Source: Thermoanaerobaculia bacterium
Lineage (GTDB): Bacteria; Acidobacteriota; Thermoanaerobaculia; Multivoradales; JAHEKO01
DNA: 64,000 nucleotides
Direction: 5' to 3'
NCBI GenBank assembly: GCA_947259925.1
Contig: CAMYOG010000005.1
Coordinates: 62,001-126,000 of the forward strand
A program made the position numbers and the translations under genes. The notes beneath the pieces are model-generated. The model was given only the letters and a program-made list of their open reading frames with translations. It made no database searches and was not told the origin of the DNA. Of the stretch, positions 52,701 through 59,264 are shown in pieces. Every line of letters starts with the position of its first letter. Within the stretch, counting starts at the first letter, position 1.

Positions 52701-52935
52701 CTTCATGAGCGTGTCGACCAGCGTCTGCGGCATGCTGCCGCTGATCCTGTTCCCGGGCGCCGGATCGGAGCTCTATCGGGGTCTGGGGAGTGTGGTGGTC
52801 GGCGGTCTTCTGGTCTCGACCCTGTTCACGATCTTCCTGGTGCCGGCGCTCTTCAGCCTGGCGCTCGACGCGCGCGCCGCTCTGAGCGAGCGCTTCCGGC
52901 GGCGGTTGGTCGACGCGGCCGAAGAGAGCGCCTGA
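49756..52935 (+). CDS. RND-family efflux pump, inner-membrane permease
   Basis: 1059 residues, the usual HAE1/AcrB-type size. Twelve membrane helices and two large periplasmic loops are evident; helix 4 carries the proton-relay Asp in AFAVGMVVDNSIVVLENTYRH at about 405. N-terminal FRIPVQLTPTVDEPEVTVGTFWPGASPQEIE and the VVNNAILIVHQSLN segment are family signatures. It expels drugs, lipids or metal complexes using the proton gradient. The adaptor gene precedes it. Because helix 4 has one Asp where AcrB has two, the proton path may differ. Confidence 0.93.
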   Translation: MNLVEGSIRYPVRVAVGAILLLLFGGLALFRIPVQLTPTVDEPEVTVGTFWPGASPQEIEREIVDEQEEQLQGLEGLLRMESTSSDSFGSIKLTFRTGMDVDAALLRVSNRLQQVPRYPDDAFKPVVQSGDADANAMAWFVLLPTEDGGFEGEIPAQLTFFDNFIKPEFERVPGVGSVRVHGGREREMQVIADPAALSARGITIVDLMAAIDRENRNYSAGDFDEGIRRYVVRTVGEYAAPEEIADVVVAVKNGVPVYVRDVARVEAAFSKRVAEIFYMGQPTMAFNAVRAPGANLLEVMAEIRETVARVNRELLNERGLYVALVYDSTEYIESAIDLVQQSLVLGGSLAIVVLLLFLRSRSSTFVVAVAIPISVIGTFLMMAAFGRTLNVISLAGMAFAVGMVVDNSIVVLENTYRHRQRGKTRFRAAFDGATEVWGAVLASTLTTIAVFLPILFVREEAGQLFRDIALAISCAVGLSLLVAMTVIPSLSGKVLGGVTRKDQQPTGFQGLWGGAALASRFTGWVTDVVHRITGSTARRLAVVVGFTVAAIGLSWLLMPKAEYLPTGNQNFLFGVIQPPPGQNLEENIAMSDYYTDGLSHLWTQPPEETVDEPGGGIGDYWFGATPNFVFMGISARDPVRVRELLPEFERINRQLPGAFAYVFQASIFQRSFGSGRSIDVELTGPRLEQLIALGGRVLGGVMAELPTAQARPVPSLDLSNPEVHVRIHRRKAAELGLSNRDLGTMVNALVDGAKASDYQLDGLEVDLKVIAEEDWDYRTHLIEQLPIAVPSGEIVTVGSVAEVEVASGPTSIAHRERQRSITIQVTPPEELPLQVAMETIDEKLLEPMRAAGELSGLYRARMSGTADKLTQTADALMWNFVLAVVITYLLMAALFESFLYPLVILFSVPLAALGGFLGLGVVNLFTYQALDVLTMLGFIILVGTVVNNAILIVHQSLNHMRDEGMEPRDAIRESVRTRIRPIFMSVSTSVCGMLPLILFPGAGSELYRGLGSVVVGGLLVSTLFTIFLVPALFSLALDARAALSERFRRRLVDAAEESA

Positions 52936-53042
52936 GCGCGCGCGGTCGGAGCTGGCGCCGAGCCGCCCTGCGGGTGGGCGTCGGGCGGGTGAAACTTTCT
53001 CGCCGCGGGCCTCGTTGTTAGGAGAGACAGGAGGAACCCGCC

Positions 53043-53609
53043 ATGAGCCGCATACTCGTACTCTCGCTTCTGACCATCGTGCTGGTCGCGCCTGTCCCGG
53101 TGAGCGCCGAGGCCGATCCGGGTCTCTGGCTACACATCAGGGTGGACGAGGGCGACGACGCCAAGGTCGTGGTCAACCTGCCTTTCAAGCTGATCGACAA
53201 GGCGTTGCCGATGATCGATGCCGGCGGTCACATCGGCGACCGCTCGATCCACTTCCACGATCACGGGTTCACCTACGAAGAGATGCGCGATCTCTGGGTC
53301 GAGCTCAGGGACGGTCCGGATATGGAGTTCGTGACCATCGAGGAGCGCGACGAGACCGTCCGGGTCTGGAAGGAGAACGGCCATGTCTACGTCCGGGTCC
53401 GTGACCGGCGGGACTGGAAGGACGAGCGGGTCGACATTCGAGTGCCGATCCGCGTGGTTGACGCCCTACTGGGGGGTGACGACGAGTTCGACCTCCAGGC
53501 CGCGGTGGCCGCCCTGGCCGAGCAGGGAGAGGGAGAGCTGGTGTCGGTCCAGGAAGACGACGAGTCGGTGAGGATCTGGGTGGACTCCAACCCGGAATCG
53601 GCGGGCTAG
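53043..53609 (+). CDS. Exported hypothetical protein, first of a tandem pair
   Basis: 188 residues. A signal peptide (about 1-22) precedes an acidic protein with two similar blocks, each with a strand pair ending in an amphipathic helix: VVVNLPFKLIDKALPMID early and VDIRVPIRVVDALLGG later. A MEFVTIEERDETVRVWKENG strand pair lies between. I do not recognise the family. GGAGGA precedes ATG 53043. The next gene starts 1 nt after its stop and shows the same pattern, so they look like diverged paralogues. Confidence 0.75.
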   Translation: MSRILVLSLLTIVLVAPVPVSAEADPGLWLHIRVDEGDDAKVVVNLPFKLIDKALPMIDAGGHIGDRSIHFHDHGFTYEEMRDLWVELRDGPDMEFVTIEERDETVRVWKENGHVYVRVRDRRDWKDERVDIRVPIRVVDALLGGDDEFDLQAAVAALAEQGEGELVSVQEDDESVRIWVDSNPESAG

Positions 53610-53610
53610 G

Positions 53611-54084
53611 ATGAGCAGAGCTGGCAAGATCGCGACCGCTGCCGCCCTCATGGCAGCGGTGACCGTGGTCGGTTGGGTCATGCTGGTCGGGGTGCTCTAC
53701 GCGGCCGGCGGCGTCGTGACGGTCGAGGTCGAGGACCGGCATCAGGGTCTCGATATCTACCTGCCGGTGCCGATGGTGCTCCTGGATGCGATGGTCGCCT
53801 CGGCGGCGATGCCCGCGGTCCACACCGCCGGCTTGCCCCGGGTCGAGCTGGACGGAATGAGTGTCGACTTCGGAGAGCTCGGATCGGTCGTGCTCGAATT
53901 GCTGCACGAGCTCGAAGAGCTCCCGGACGCCACCCTCGTGGAGGTCGTCAGTGGCCCCGACCGGGTGCGTATCTCCAAGGACGGGACCAAGCTGAGGGTC
54001 GAGGTGGAGGAGCCGGGCACGTCGATCGATCTGGCGATTCCGACCCGCGGCGTGCTGCGAATGGCTGAGCGCATTCTCGGCTGA
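53611..54084 (+). CDS. Membrane-anchored hypothetical protein, second of a tandem pair
   Basis: 157 residues. A membrane segment (about 13-33) precedes a domain with the same order of elements as the upstream protein: LDIYLPVPMVLLDAMVASA, a LELLHELEELPDATLVEVVSG helix-strand, a short RVRISKDGTKLRVEVEEP hairpin, and IDLAIPTRGVLRMAERIL at the end. Function unknown. Start and stop spacing show co-transcription with the upstream gene. Confidence 0.72.
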   Translation: MSRAGKIATAAALMAAVTVVGWVMLVGVLYAAGGVVTVEVEDRHQGLDIYLPVPMVLLDAMVASAAMPAVHTAGLPRVELDGMSVDFGELGSVVLELLHELEELPDATLVEVVSGPDRVRISKDGTKLRVEVEEPGTSIDLAIPTRGVLRMAERILG

Positions 54085-54108
54085 GCAGCGGCCGAGCCCG
54101 CTGTCCAC

Positions 54109-54114
54109 TACAAT
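54109..54114 (+). promoter_or_regulatory. -10 element TACAAT, 7 nt before the amidotransferase gene
   Basis: TACAAT is followed by 7 nt and ATG 54122, with no ribosome site. Leaderless layout as at 3830 and 35164. Confidence 0.5.
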
Positions 54115-54121
54115 CCGCGGG

Positions 54122-54847
54122 ATGGGAGACCCGCGGTTCCTCCTCCTGCAGGCGCGGCACGACGACGACCCGATGCGCGAGCAGGAGCGGCGTTGCTTCG
54201 CCGGCAAGCTGGAGGTCGATCCGGAGCGGATCGTCTGCTGGGACCTGCTCAAGGGGCCCCCGGTCTTCTCGGTGGTCGCCGAGCACGAGATCCTGATGAT
54301 GGGTGGTAGCGGCGACTTTCTGGTCTCGGAGCGGGACCTGCCACAGTTCTCGGGGCTGCTCGCCCTGCTGGTCGACGTGACCGAGCGCGGCTATCCGATG
54401 TTCGCCTCCTGTTTCGGCTTCCAGTGCCTGGTGGAAGCGCTCGGCGGCGAGATCATCTACGACCCCGAGCGGACCGAGGTCGGCACCTACGATCTGACCC
54501 TGACCCCCGAGGGCGAGGCCGATCCGCTGCTCGGCCACCTTCCCGCACGCTTCGCGGCGCAGATGGGTCGCAAGGACCGGGCCCGCAAGCTGCCGCCGGG
54601 CGCCGTACACCTGGCGTCGAGCGAGAGCTGTCCTTACCAGGCGTTCCGCCTGGAAGGCAAGCCGATCTGGGCGACCCAGTTCCACCCCGAGCTGAGCTGC
54701 GAGGAGAACCGCGAGCGCTTCATCAAGTACGTCGCCAACTACGAAGGCTTCGCCAACAACGAGACCGCTACCGCCACCCTCGAGCGCTTCGCCGACAGCC
54801 CTCATACCGCCGACCTCCTGCCGCGCTTCGTCGACCTCGTGCTCTAG
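54122..54847 (+). CDS. Class I glutamine amidotransferase-like protein
   Basis: 241 residues. A stand-alone GATase1 domain related to the N-terminal half of GMP synthase: nucleophile Cys in FASCFGFQCLVEALGG, and the His-Glu pair in ATQFHPELS. It hydrolyses glutamine and would pass ammonia to a partner or act on gamma-glutamyl amines; no synthetase domain is attached. It ends on a CTAG shared with the convergent SprT-like gene. Confidence 0.85.
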   Translation: MGDPRFLLLQARHDDDPMREQERRCFAGKLEVDPERIVCWDLLKGPPVFSVVAEHEILMMGGSGDFLVSERDLPQFSGLLALLVDVTERGYPMFASCFGFQCLVEALGGEIIYDPERTEVGTYDLTLTPEGEADPLLGHLPARFAAQMGRKDRARKLPPGAVHLASSESCPYQAFRLEGKPIWATQFHPELSCEENRERFIKYVANYEGFANNETATATLERFADSPHTADLLPRFVDLVL

Positions 54848-55359
54848 CCACCGGGCTCGCCGGCCGGCTGAACGATCTGTCGGAAGAGGCTCGACTCGCG
54901 CTTGAAGAAGCCCTCCGTGTGGTAGGAGTCGGCGAGGCGGAAGTGCTCGTAGTCGAGGTGGTGACAGAGCTCGTGGAAGAGGGTGCGGATGAACGTTTTG
55001 AACGCCACGATCTGGCGTCGCTGGGCGGTGCGCATCCAGACGGTCAGCCTGGCCGGACGCCCGTCCTCGGGCGGCTCGTAGAGGCCGTGCAACTCGCCCC
55101 AGGTGCGCGACGGTCGTTTGGCCAGCACCCGCACCGCGGCCCGGGGTGAGCCCAGCTGATCGTTGATGCGGTCGGCGAGCTCCTGGCAGATCGACTCGAG
55201 CAGCTGCTGCCGATCTTCGCCCAGGGCTCCCTCGGCCGAGCTCGCCAGGGGGTGCAGCGCCGCCGGATCGGGCAGGTGGACGTCGGTCAACTCGTCGCTC
55301 CGACGATAGATCCGCTGCCGGGCCGGGCTCAGGCGGTGGTAGTAGTCGAAGGGTGACAA
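54844..55359 (-). CDS. SprT-like zinc metallopeptidase-fold protein
   Basis: 171 residues from TTG 55359. The zinc site is FHELCHHLDYEHF (HExxH). The rest has SPFDYYHRLSPARQRIYRRSDEL at the N-terminus and a WGELHGLYEP strand. The SprT/Spartan family repairs or degrades DNA-bound proteins in eukaryotes; the bacterial role is unclear. The frame is open to 55404, but that part is the HU terminator (55364-55398), so the later start is preferred; there is no good ribosome site. Read-through from HU may supply the transcript. Confidence 0.7.
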   Translation of the reverse strand: MSPFDYYHRLSPARQRIYRRSDELTDVHLPDPAALHPLASSAEGALGEDRQQLLESICQELADRINDQLGSPRAAVRVLAKRPSRTWGELHGLYEPPEDGRPARLTVWMRTAQRRQIVAFKTFIRTLFHELCHHLDYEHFRLADSYHTEGFFKRESSLFRQIVQPAGEPGG

Positions 55360-55363
55360 AGAG

Positions 55364-55398
55364 AAAAACCCCGCCACGGCCGAGGGCCGTGCCGGGGC
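55364..55398 (-). terminator. Rho-independent terminator of the HU gene
   Basis: Minus strand: a GC-rich stem (CCCCGGCACGGCC paired to GGCCGTGGCGGGG with one mismatch, loop CTC) followed by TTTTT CTCTTT. It lies about 30 nt after the HU stop. Confidence 0.85.
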
Positions 55399-55425
55399 TC
55401 CCATACCTAGAGAAAGTGGGACCGA

Positions 55426-55719
55426 TTAGTCCGCGACGCGGTCCTTCAGACCCTTGGCGGGCTTGAAATAGGCGTACTTCTTGGCCGCGATGTAGATCTC
55501 CGCGCCAGTGGCGGGATTGCGGCCCTTACGGCCCGCGCGGCTCTTCGTGCCGAACGACCCGAACCCTGCCAGCTGCACCTTCGCTCCGCCGTCGAGGGCA
55601 GTAGCGATGATGCCGTGGCCGGGCCTGGTGTCGAAGATCGTCTGCACGATCTCGTTGGCCTTAGCCTGCGATATGTCACACTTCTTCGCGAGCTTCTCAG
55701 CCATCTCGGACTTGTTCAT
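55426..55719 (-). CDS. HU-family DNA-binding protein
   Basis: 97 residues, the normal HU/IHF length. Signature segments: MNKSEMAEKLAKKCDISQAKANEIV, GGAKVQLAGFGSFGTKSRAGRKGRNPATG (the family signature) and KYAYFKPAKGLKDRV. It binds and bends DNA as a nucleoid protein. There is a strong AAGGAG before ATG 55719 and an intrinsic terminator after the stop, so it can be a single-gene unit. The TRPGHG insertion-like segment in the dimer core is slightly unusual. Confidence 0.93.
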   Translation of the reverse strand: MNKSEMAEKLAKKCDISQAKANEIVQTIFDTRPGHGIIATALDGGAKVQLAGFGSFGTKSRAGRKGRNPATGAEIYIAAKKYAYFKPAKGLKDRVAD

Positions 55720-55992
55720 TCGGTCTCCTTCTCTTCGTGGATGGTCTCCTCCCCACGCGGGAGATTCCCTCCGAGTTAATCAATAAAGGCTGTGTGCGGT
55801 TTCACTCAAACGGAAGCTCCACCAGGGAGCTGTCTGTAGGCCCTCGAACCGACGGAATCCTGTCTCGTCGAAGCCGATCTACCAACTGACGGGCGGATCG
55901 TACCACGCGTTTCTCGATAGAGCCAGCATCAATCGAGGTTTTTCCTGCGTTTTTTCGGGTCGGTCCCGCGGCGCGTCGAGTGCGCCCTGTGC

Positions 55993-56658
55993 CTAGACGA
56001 AGTCGACGTTCTGCTCGTAGGCCCGGCGATGGACATCGGGCACCCGCGCGTCTTCGGCCGGATAGCCGACCGGCATCAGCAGGAAGGGCCGTTCGTTGTC
56101 GGGGCGCTCGAGGATCTCGGAGAGGAACTTCATCGGCGCCGGGGTGTGCGTCAGGGTGACCAGCCCCGCCAGGTGGAGCGCCGTGATCAGCAGACCGGCG
56201 GCGATGCCGACCGACTCGTGCACGTAGTAGTGCTTGATGCGGCTGCCGTCGGCCGTTATGCCGTAGGCCTGCGCGAAGATCACGATCAGTAGCGGCGCGG
56301 TCTCCAGGAACGGCTTACGGGTGTCGGTCCCGAGCGGCGCCAGCGCCTCGAGCCACTCTTTGGGCGCCCGGCGCTCGTAGAAGTCGCGCTCCTCGGCCTC
56401 GGCGGCGACGCGGATTCGAGACTTGACGTCAGGGTTGCGGACCACCACGAAGTGCCACGGCTGGAGATTCGCGCCGCTCGGGGCGGTGCATGCCACCCGC
56501 AGGCAGTTCTCGATCACCCGGTCGGGAACGTCGCGATCCGAGAAATCGCGCACGCTCCGGCGGCGCTCCATCGTCGCCAGCAGGTCGACGGTACGAGCGA
56601 GCATCTCCGACTCGGGATAGCCCCGGTAACCCTCGAGCGGAATGGTCTTCGGCGGCAT
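55993..56658 (-). CDS. Nitroreductase-family flavoprotein
   Basis: 221 residues. FMN-binding features of the family are visible: MERRRSVRDFSDRDVP (Arg-rich FMN site), APSGANLQPWHFVVV, and a C-terminal LLMPVGYPAEDARVP. It would reduce nitro, quinone or similar compounds with NAD(P)H; the AAGLLITALHLAGLVTLTHTP segment resembles iodotyrosine deiodinase-like members. It starts 11 nt after the phosphatase-kinase gene and closes the five-gene minus-strand operon. Confidence 0.9.
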   Translation of the reverse strand: MPPKTIPLEGYRGYPESEMLARTVDLLATMERRRSVRDFSDRDVPDRVIENCLRVACTAPSGANLQPWHFVVVRNPDVKSRIRVAAEAEERDFYERRAPKEWLEALAPLGTDTRKPFLETAPLLIVIFAQAYGITADGSRIKHYYVHESVGIAAGLLITALHLAGLVTLTHTPAPMKFLSEILERPDNERPFLLMPVGYPAEDARVPDVHRRAYEQNVDFV

Positions 56659-56669
56659 CGCTCCGGAAG

Positions 56670-58784
56670 CTACTCCTCGATGGGGGTGTAGGCCACCTCC
56701 AGCCCGTCGCCGTACTCGAAGATCACCTCGTCTCTGCCGACCTTGGCGATGCGCTTCTCGAGCAGCTCGAGAACCTTGTCGCGCCGTTTCAGCAGCGCTT
56801 TGATCTCGAAGCCGCTGATCAGCCCCTCGAGCCGTGCCTGGACCTGGTCCGGGTCGAGCCGGCGCAGACCTTCATACATCTCCCGAGAGCACCGGCTCAC
56901 CCGATCGGGGCGCAGCAGCTGGCGGTTCTGCGACAGCGTACGCGTATGGTCGATCAGCCAGATGTCGAACCCCTCGGTCCAGAAGATGTTCTGGCTGTTG
57001 CGGTCGGTGTTGTCGACCAGGTTGTCGAAGATTCGCACGTCGTGCATCTGCTGGTAGAGATATGGGTCGGTCGGATCGCCGTCGCCGCGCTCGCGCCAGT
57101 CGAACAGATTGATGCCGTTCTCGATCCAGAGCGCCAGCGAGCCGGTACGGCCGTCGATCTTGCGCCGCACCGCTGGCGGAACGTTCTTCATGCCCATGAG
57201 CTTGCTCAGCTCGTAGACCGCGACCTGGCTCCTGTAGCTGTCCCGAAAGAACATCACCTTGGTGCCGTCGTTCAGGACCACCGGCCGGGTCGGGCTCCCC
57301 TCGACCTCGTGAATCGAATGGAAGATTCCGTGGGCGCGCGTGCCGCCGAGCTCCAGCAGGACCTTGAGCGCGCCGGTCTTGCCCTGGCCTACCGGTTTGG
57401 TGGAGATCGGGGTCGCGTGGCGCAGGAAGCGCTCGATCTGCTCGGGGCTCTGAAAGGGCAGGGGGCTATCGTCCGGACCGCGGTAGACGCGGCTGGAGCC
57501 ACGCTCGGCCGGCTCGCCCTCCACGGCTGCGTGGTCCTCGCCTGGGCCGTCGCCGTTGGTTCCCAGGCTCTCTTCGGGCTCCTCGGCGCCGCCGTAGATC
57601 GCCGAGACGCCGTCGGCGGTGATCTCCAGCGCCGAGGCGCGACCACCGTAATACGACCGCAGCATGCCGGTGTCGATCAGGAACAGCCGGCCGTCGAGCC
57701 GCTCGAGGACGTGGTGATTGGCGATCGGCGAGTGAGCGGCGACGGTCCGCCGGACACCGTAGGCCTGGTCGGTCTGATCGAGCAGAGCGGCCAGCGGCTC
57801 GTCCTCGAGACCCAACGGCGCCTTCGCGTACCCGCGGTACCAGAGCACGCTCCCCTCCGCGAACAGGTCGGTGAGGATGGCGTTGAGCAGCTCCCACCCC
57901 TCGGTCGCGAGCTCGCGATCGGACGGCGTCTCCGGGAAGTAGAGCGTGTGCTCGAGCGCCAGGCGGGTCTCGGCCCACGAGAAGAACGGCAGTACCAGAC
58001 GGCGCTTCTCGAGCTTGCGGCGCAGCTCCCGCCAGTCGTCGAATCTTCGGCGGTGAAGCTCGTTGATCTCGTCGAGGGTGAATCCCTGGTAGCTGGGGCC
58101 GATGCCGCCGTGTAGGAAGAGCGTGTCGTCGAGCTTGACCGCCACTGGCAGGTTGCGCAGCCAGCTACCGTAGCGGCCTTCGAACGAGAACGCCTGCCGG
58201 TACTCGATCAGCCCGGGCGGGTGCGCGGCCAACCACTCGTCGCTGCCCTGACCGATGAACGCGGTCAGCTCGGCGCTCAGCTCGACCTCGCGGTCGCCCA
58301 GCAGTCGCTCCTGGATCCGGGCGCGGCGGTTGCGCCACTTCTGCCACTGCTTGAGAGCCGCCTTGCGGCGGGCTTCGGACTCCTCGTCGGCGAAGCTGGC
58401 GTGGATCGCCGGATTGACCAGCGCATCGCGGTCGTTGTAGATCAGGTTCATTGCCTCGTGGTTGCCCAGGAGGATGAGCACCTGGCCTCCCTGCGCTGCC
58501 GCCTGGCGCTCGATCTTCATCAGCAGCTCCATGGCGTCGCGCACCCCCGAGCCGCGATCGGTGAAGTCGCCCGTCTGCACCAGCCGGGCGCTGCCGCCGA
58601 TCCAGTCACCCTGGGCGTCGACCAGCTTAGCGATCTGCAGGAGCTCCAGGAACTCCTCGTAGGCGCCGTGGATGTCGCCGATCGCCAGCAGCCGGTCCCC
58701 GGCCCGGGCTGCCGAGGGCGCGCTGGTGCAGGCGATCAGGGCGAGCACTGCCAGCAGCCGGGTCATGGAGCTGAGCGTGGGCAT
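56670..58784 (-). CDS. Exported fusion: PPP-type metallophosphatase plus Fam20C/HipA-like kinase
   Basis: 704 residues. The signal sequence has a possible lipobox (LIAC, residues 16-19), so it is exported and may be a lipoprotein. Residues about 30-390 are a phosphoprotein-phosphatase-like domain with GDIHGAYEEF, TGDFTDRG, GNHEAMN, LHGGIGP, HSPIANH and DTGM, covering the dimetal ligands. Residues about 450-700 look like a small-lobe/large-lobe kinase: GTKVMFFRDSYRSQVAVYELSK (ATP Lys and Glu), FDNLVDNTDRNSQN (catalytic DRN) and WLIDHTRTL (metal Asp). That order is shared by HipA and secretory Fam20C kinases. Having both activities in one exported protein is unusual. The kinase assignment is inference from motifs. 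It starts 4 nt after the cNMP gene. Confidence 0.8.
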   Translation of the reverse strand: MPTLSSMTRLLAVLALIACTSAPSAARAGDRLLAIGDIHGAYEEFLELLQIAKLVDAQGDWIGGSARLVQTGDFTDRGSGVRDAMELLMKIERQAAAQGGQVLILLGNHEAMNLIYNDRDALVNPAIHASFADEESEARRKAALKQWQKWRNRRARIQERLLGDREVELSAELTAFIGQGSDEWLAAHPPGLIEYRQAFSFEGRYGSWLRNLPVAVKLDDTLFLHGGIGPSYQGFTLDEINELHRRRFDDWRELRRKLEKRRLVLPFFSWAETRLALEHTLYFPETPSDRELATEGWELLNAILTDLFAEGSVLWYRGYAKAPLGLEDEPLAALLDQTDQAYGVRRTVAAHSPIANHHVLERLDGRLFLIDTGMLRSYYGGRASALEITADGVSAIYGGAEEPEESLGTNGDGPGEDHAAVEGEPAERGSSRVYRGPDDSPLPFQSPEQIERFLRHATPISTKPVGQGKTGALKVLLELGGTRAHGIFHSIHEVEGSPTRPVVLNDGTKVMFFRDSYRSQVAVYELSKLMGMKNVPPAVRRKIDGRTGSLALWIENGINLFDWRERGDGDPTDPYLYQQMHDVRIFDNLVDNTDRNSQNIFWTEGFDIWLIDHTRTLSQNRQLLRPDRVSRCSREMYEGLRRLDPDQVQARLEGLISGFEIKALLKRRDKVLELLEKRIAKVGRDEVIFEYGDGLEVAYTPIEE

Positions 58785-58788
58785 TGGT

Positions 58789-59235
58789 CTAGCGGGATTC
58801 CTGGAAGTGGGGGATCAGATGTCTGAACAGCGCCTTGATGATCTCGATGTTGTGAGCGAGCAGGTCGAAGAAGTCGTCTGCCGCGATCGCCAGCACAAGC
58901 GTATCGGACTCGGCTCGGGCGCCGGCGCTTCGGAGCCTGCCGGTGAGGAGCTCGAGCACCCCGAAGGTGGTCAGAGGGCCCGCTTCGCGAACCGTGCCGT
59001 CGCTCGCTTCGAGCCTGACGCCGCCGCGCACCACGCAGTAGAGCGAGTCGGCCGCATCACCCGCTTCGAAGATCTGCTCGTCCGCGCGAAAGCTCTTCTC
59101 GCGCGCGATGGCGGCGATCCTCAAGACCTCCTCGGCCTTGCAGAACGAGAAGATGTCGACGCTCTGAAGAAAGACAACCGTCTCGATTCTGGCTAGCTTG
59201 GGCAAGGCCGATTCCTCTCGGTCAGCCAAGTTCAT
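58789..59235 (-). CDS. Cyclic-nucleotide-binding (Crp-type) domain protein
   Basis: 148 residues, a lone cNMP-binding beta-roll: VDIFSFCKAEEVLRIAAIAREKSFRADEQIFEAGDAADSLYCVVRGGVRLE, shown here by its parts, with a phosphate-binding-cassette-like LLTGRLRSAGARAESDTLVLAI in which the usual GE...RxA motif is degenerate. There is no helix-turn-helix, so it is not a transcription factor; it may be a ligand-responsive partner of its operon neighbours. ATG 59235 is preferred to GTG 59238. It lies between the transporter-HEAT and phosphatase-kinase genes. Confidence 0.85.
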   Translation of the reverse strand: MNLADREESALPKLARIETVVFLQSVDIFSFCKAEEVLRIAAIAREKSFRADEQIFEAGDAADSLYCVVRGGVRLEASDGTVREAGPLTTFGVLELLTGRLRSAGARAESDTLVLAIAADDFFDLLAHNIEIIKALFRHLIPHFQESR

Positions 59236-59264
59236 CACAACGTCCGGCTCCGGGTCACGGCCAC

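Noticed and set aside
55836-55912. tRNA-like segment on the minus strand: D-arm-like TCAGTTGGTAGA and T-arm-like GGTTCGAG at the canonical 27-nt distance
   Set aside because: Neither the anticodon stem, the T stem nor the acceptor stem pairs, so it cannot fold as a tRNA. At most a decayed remnant.
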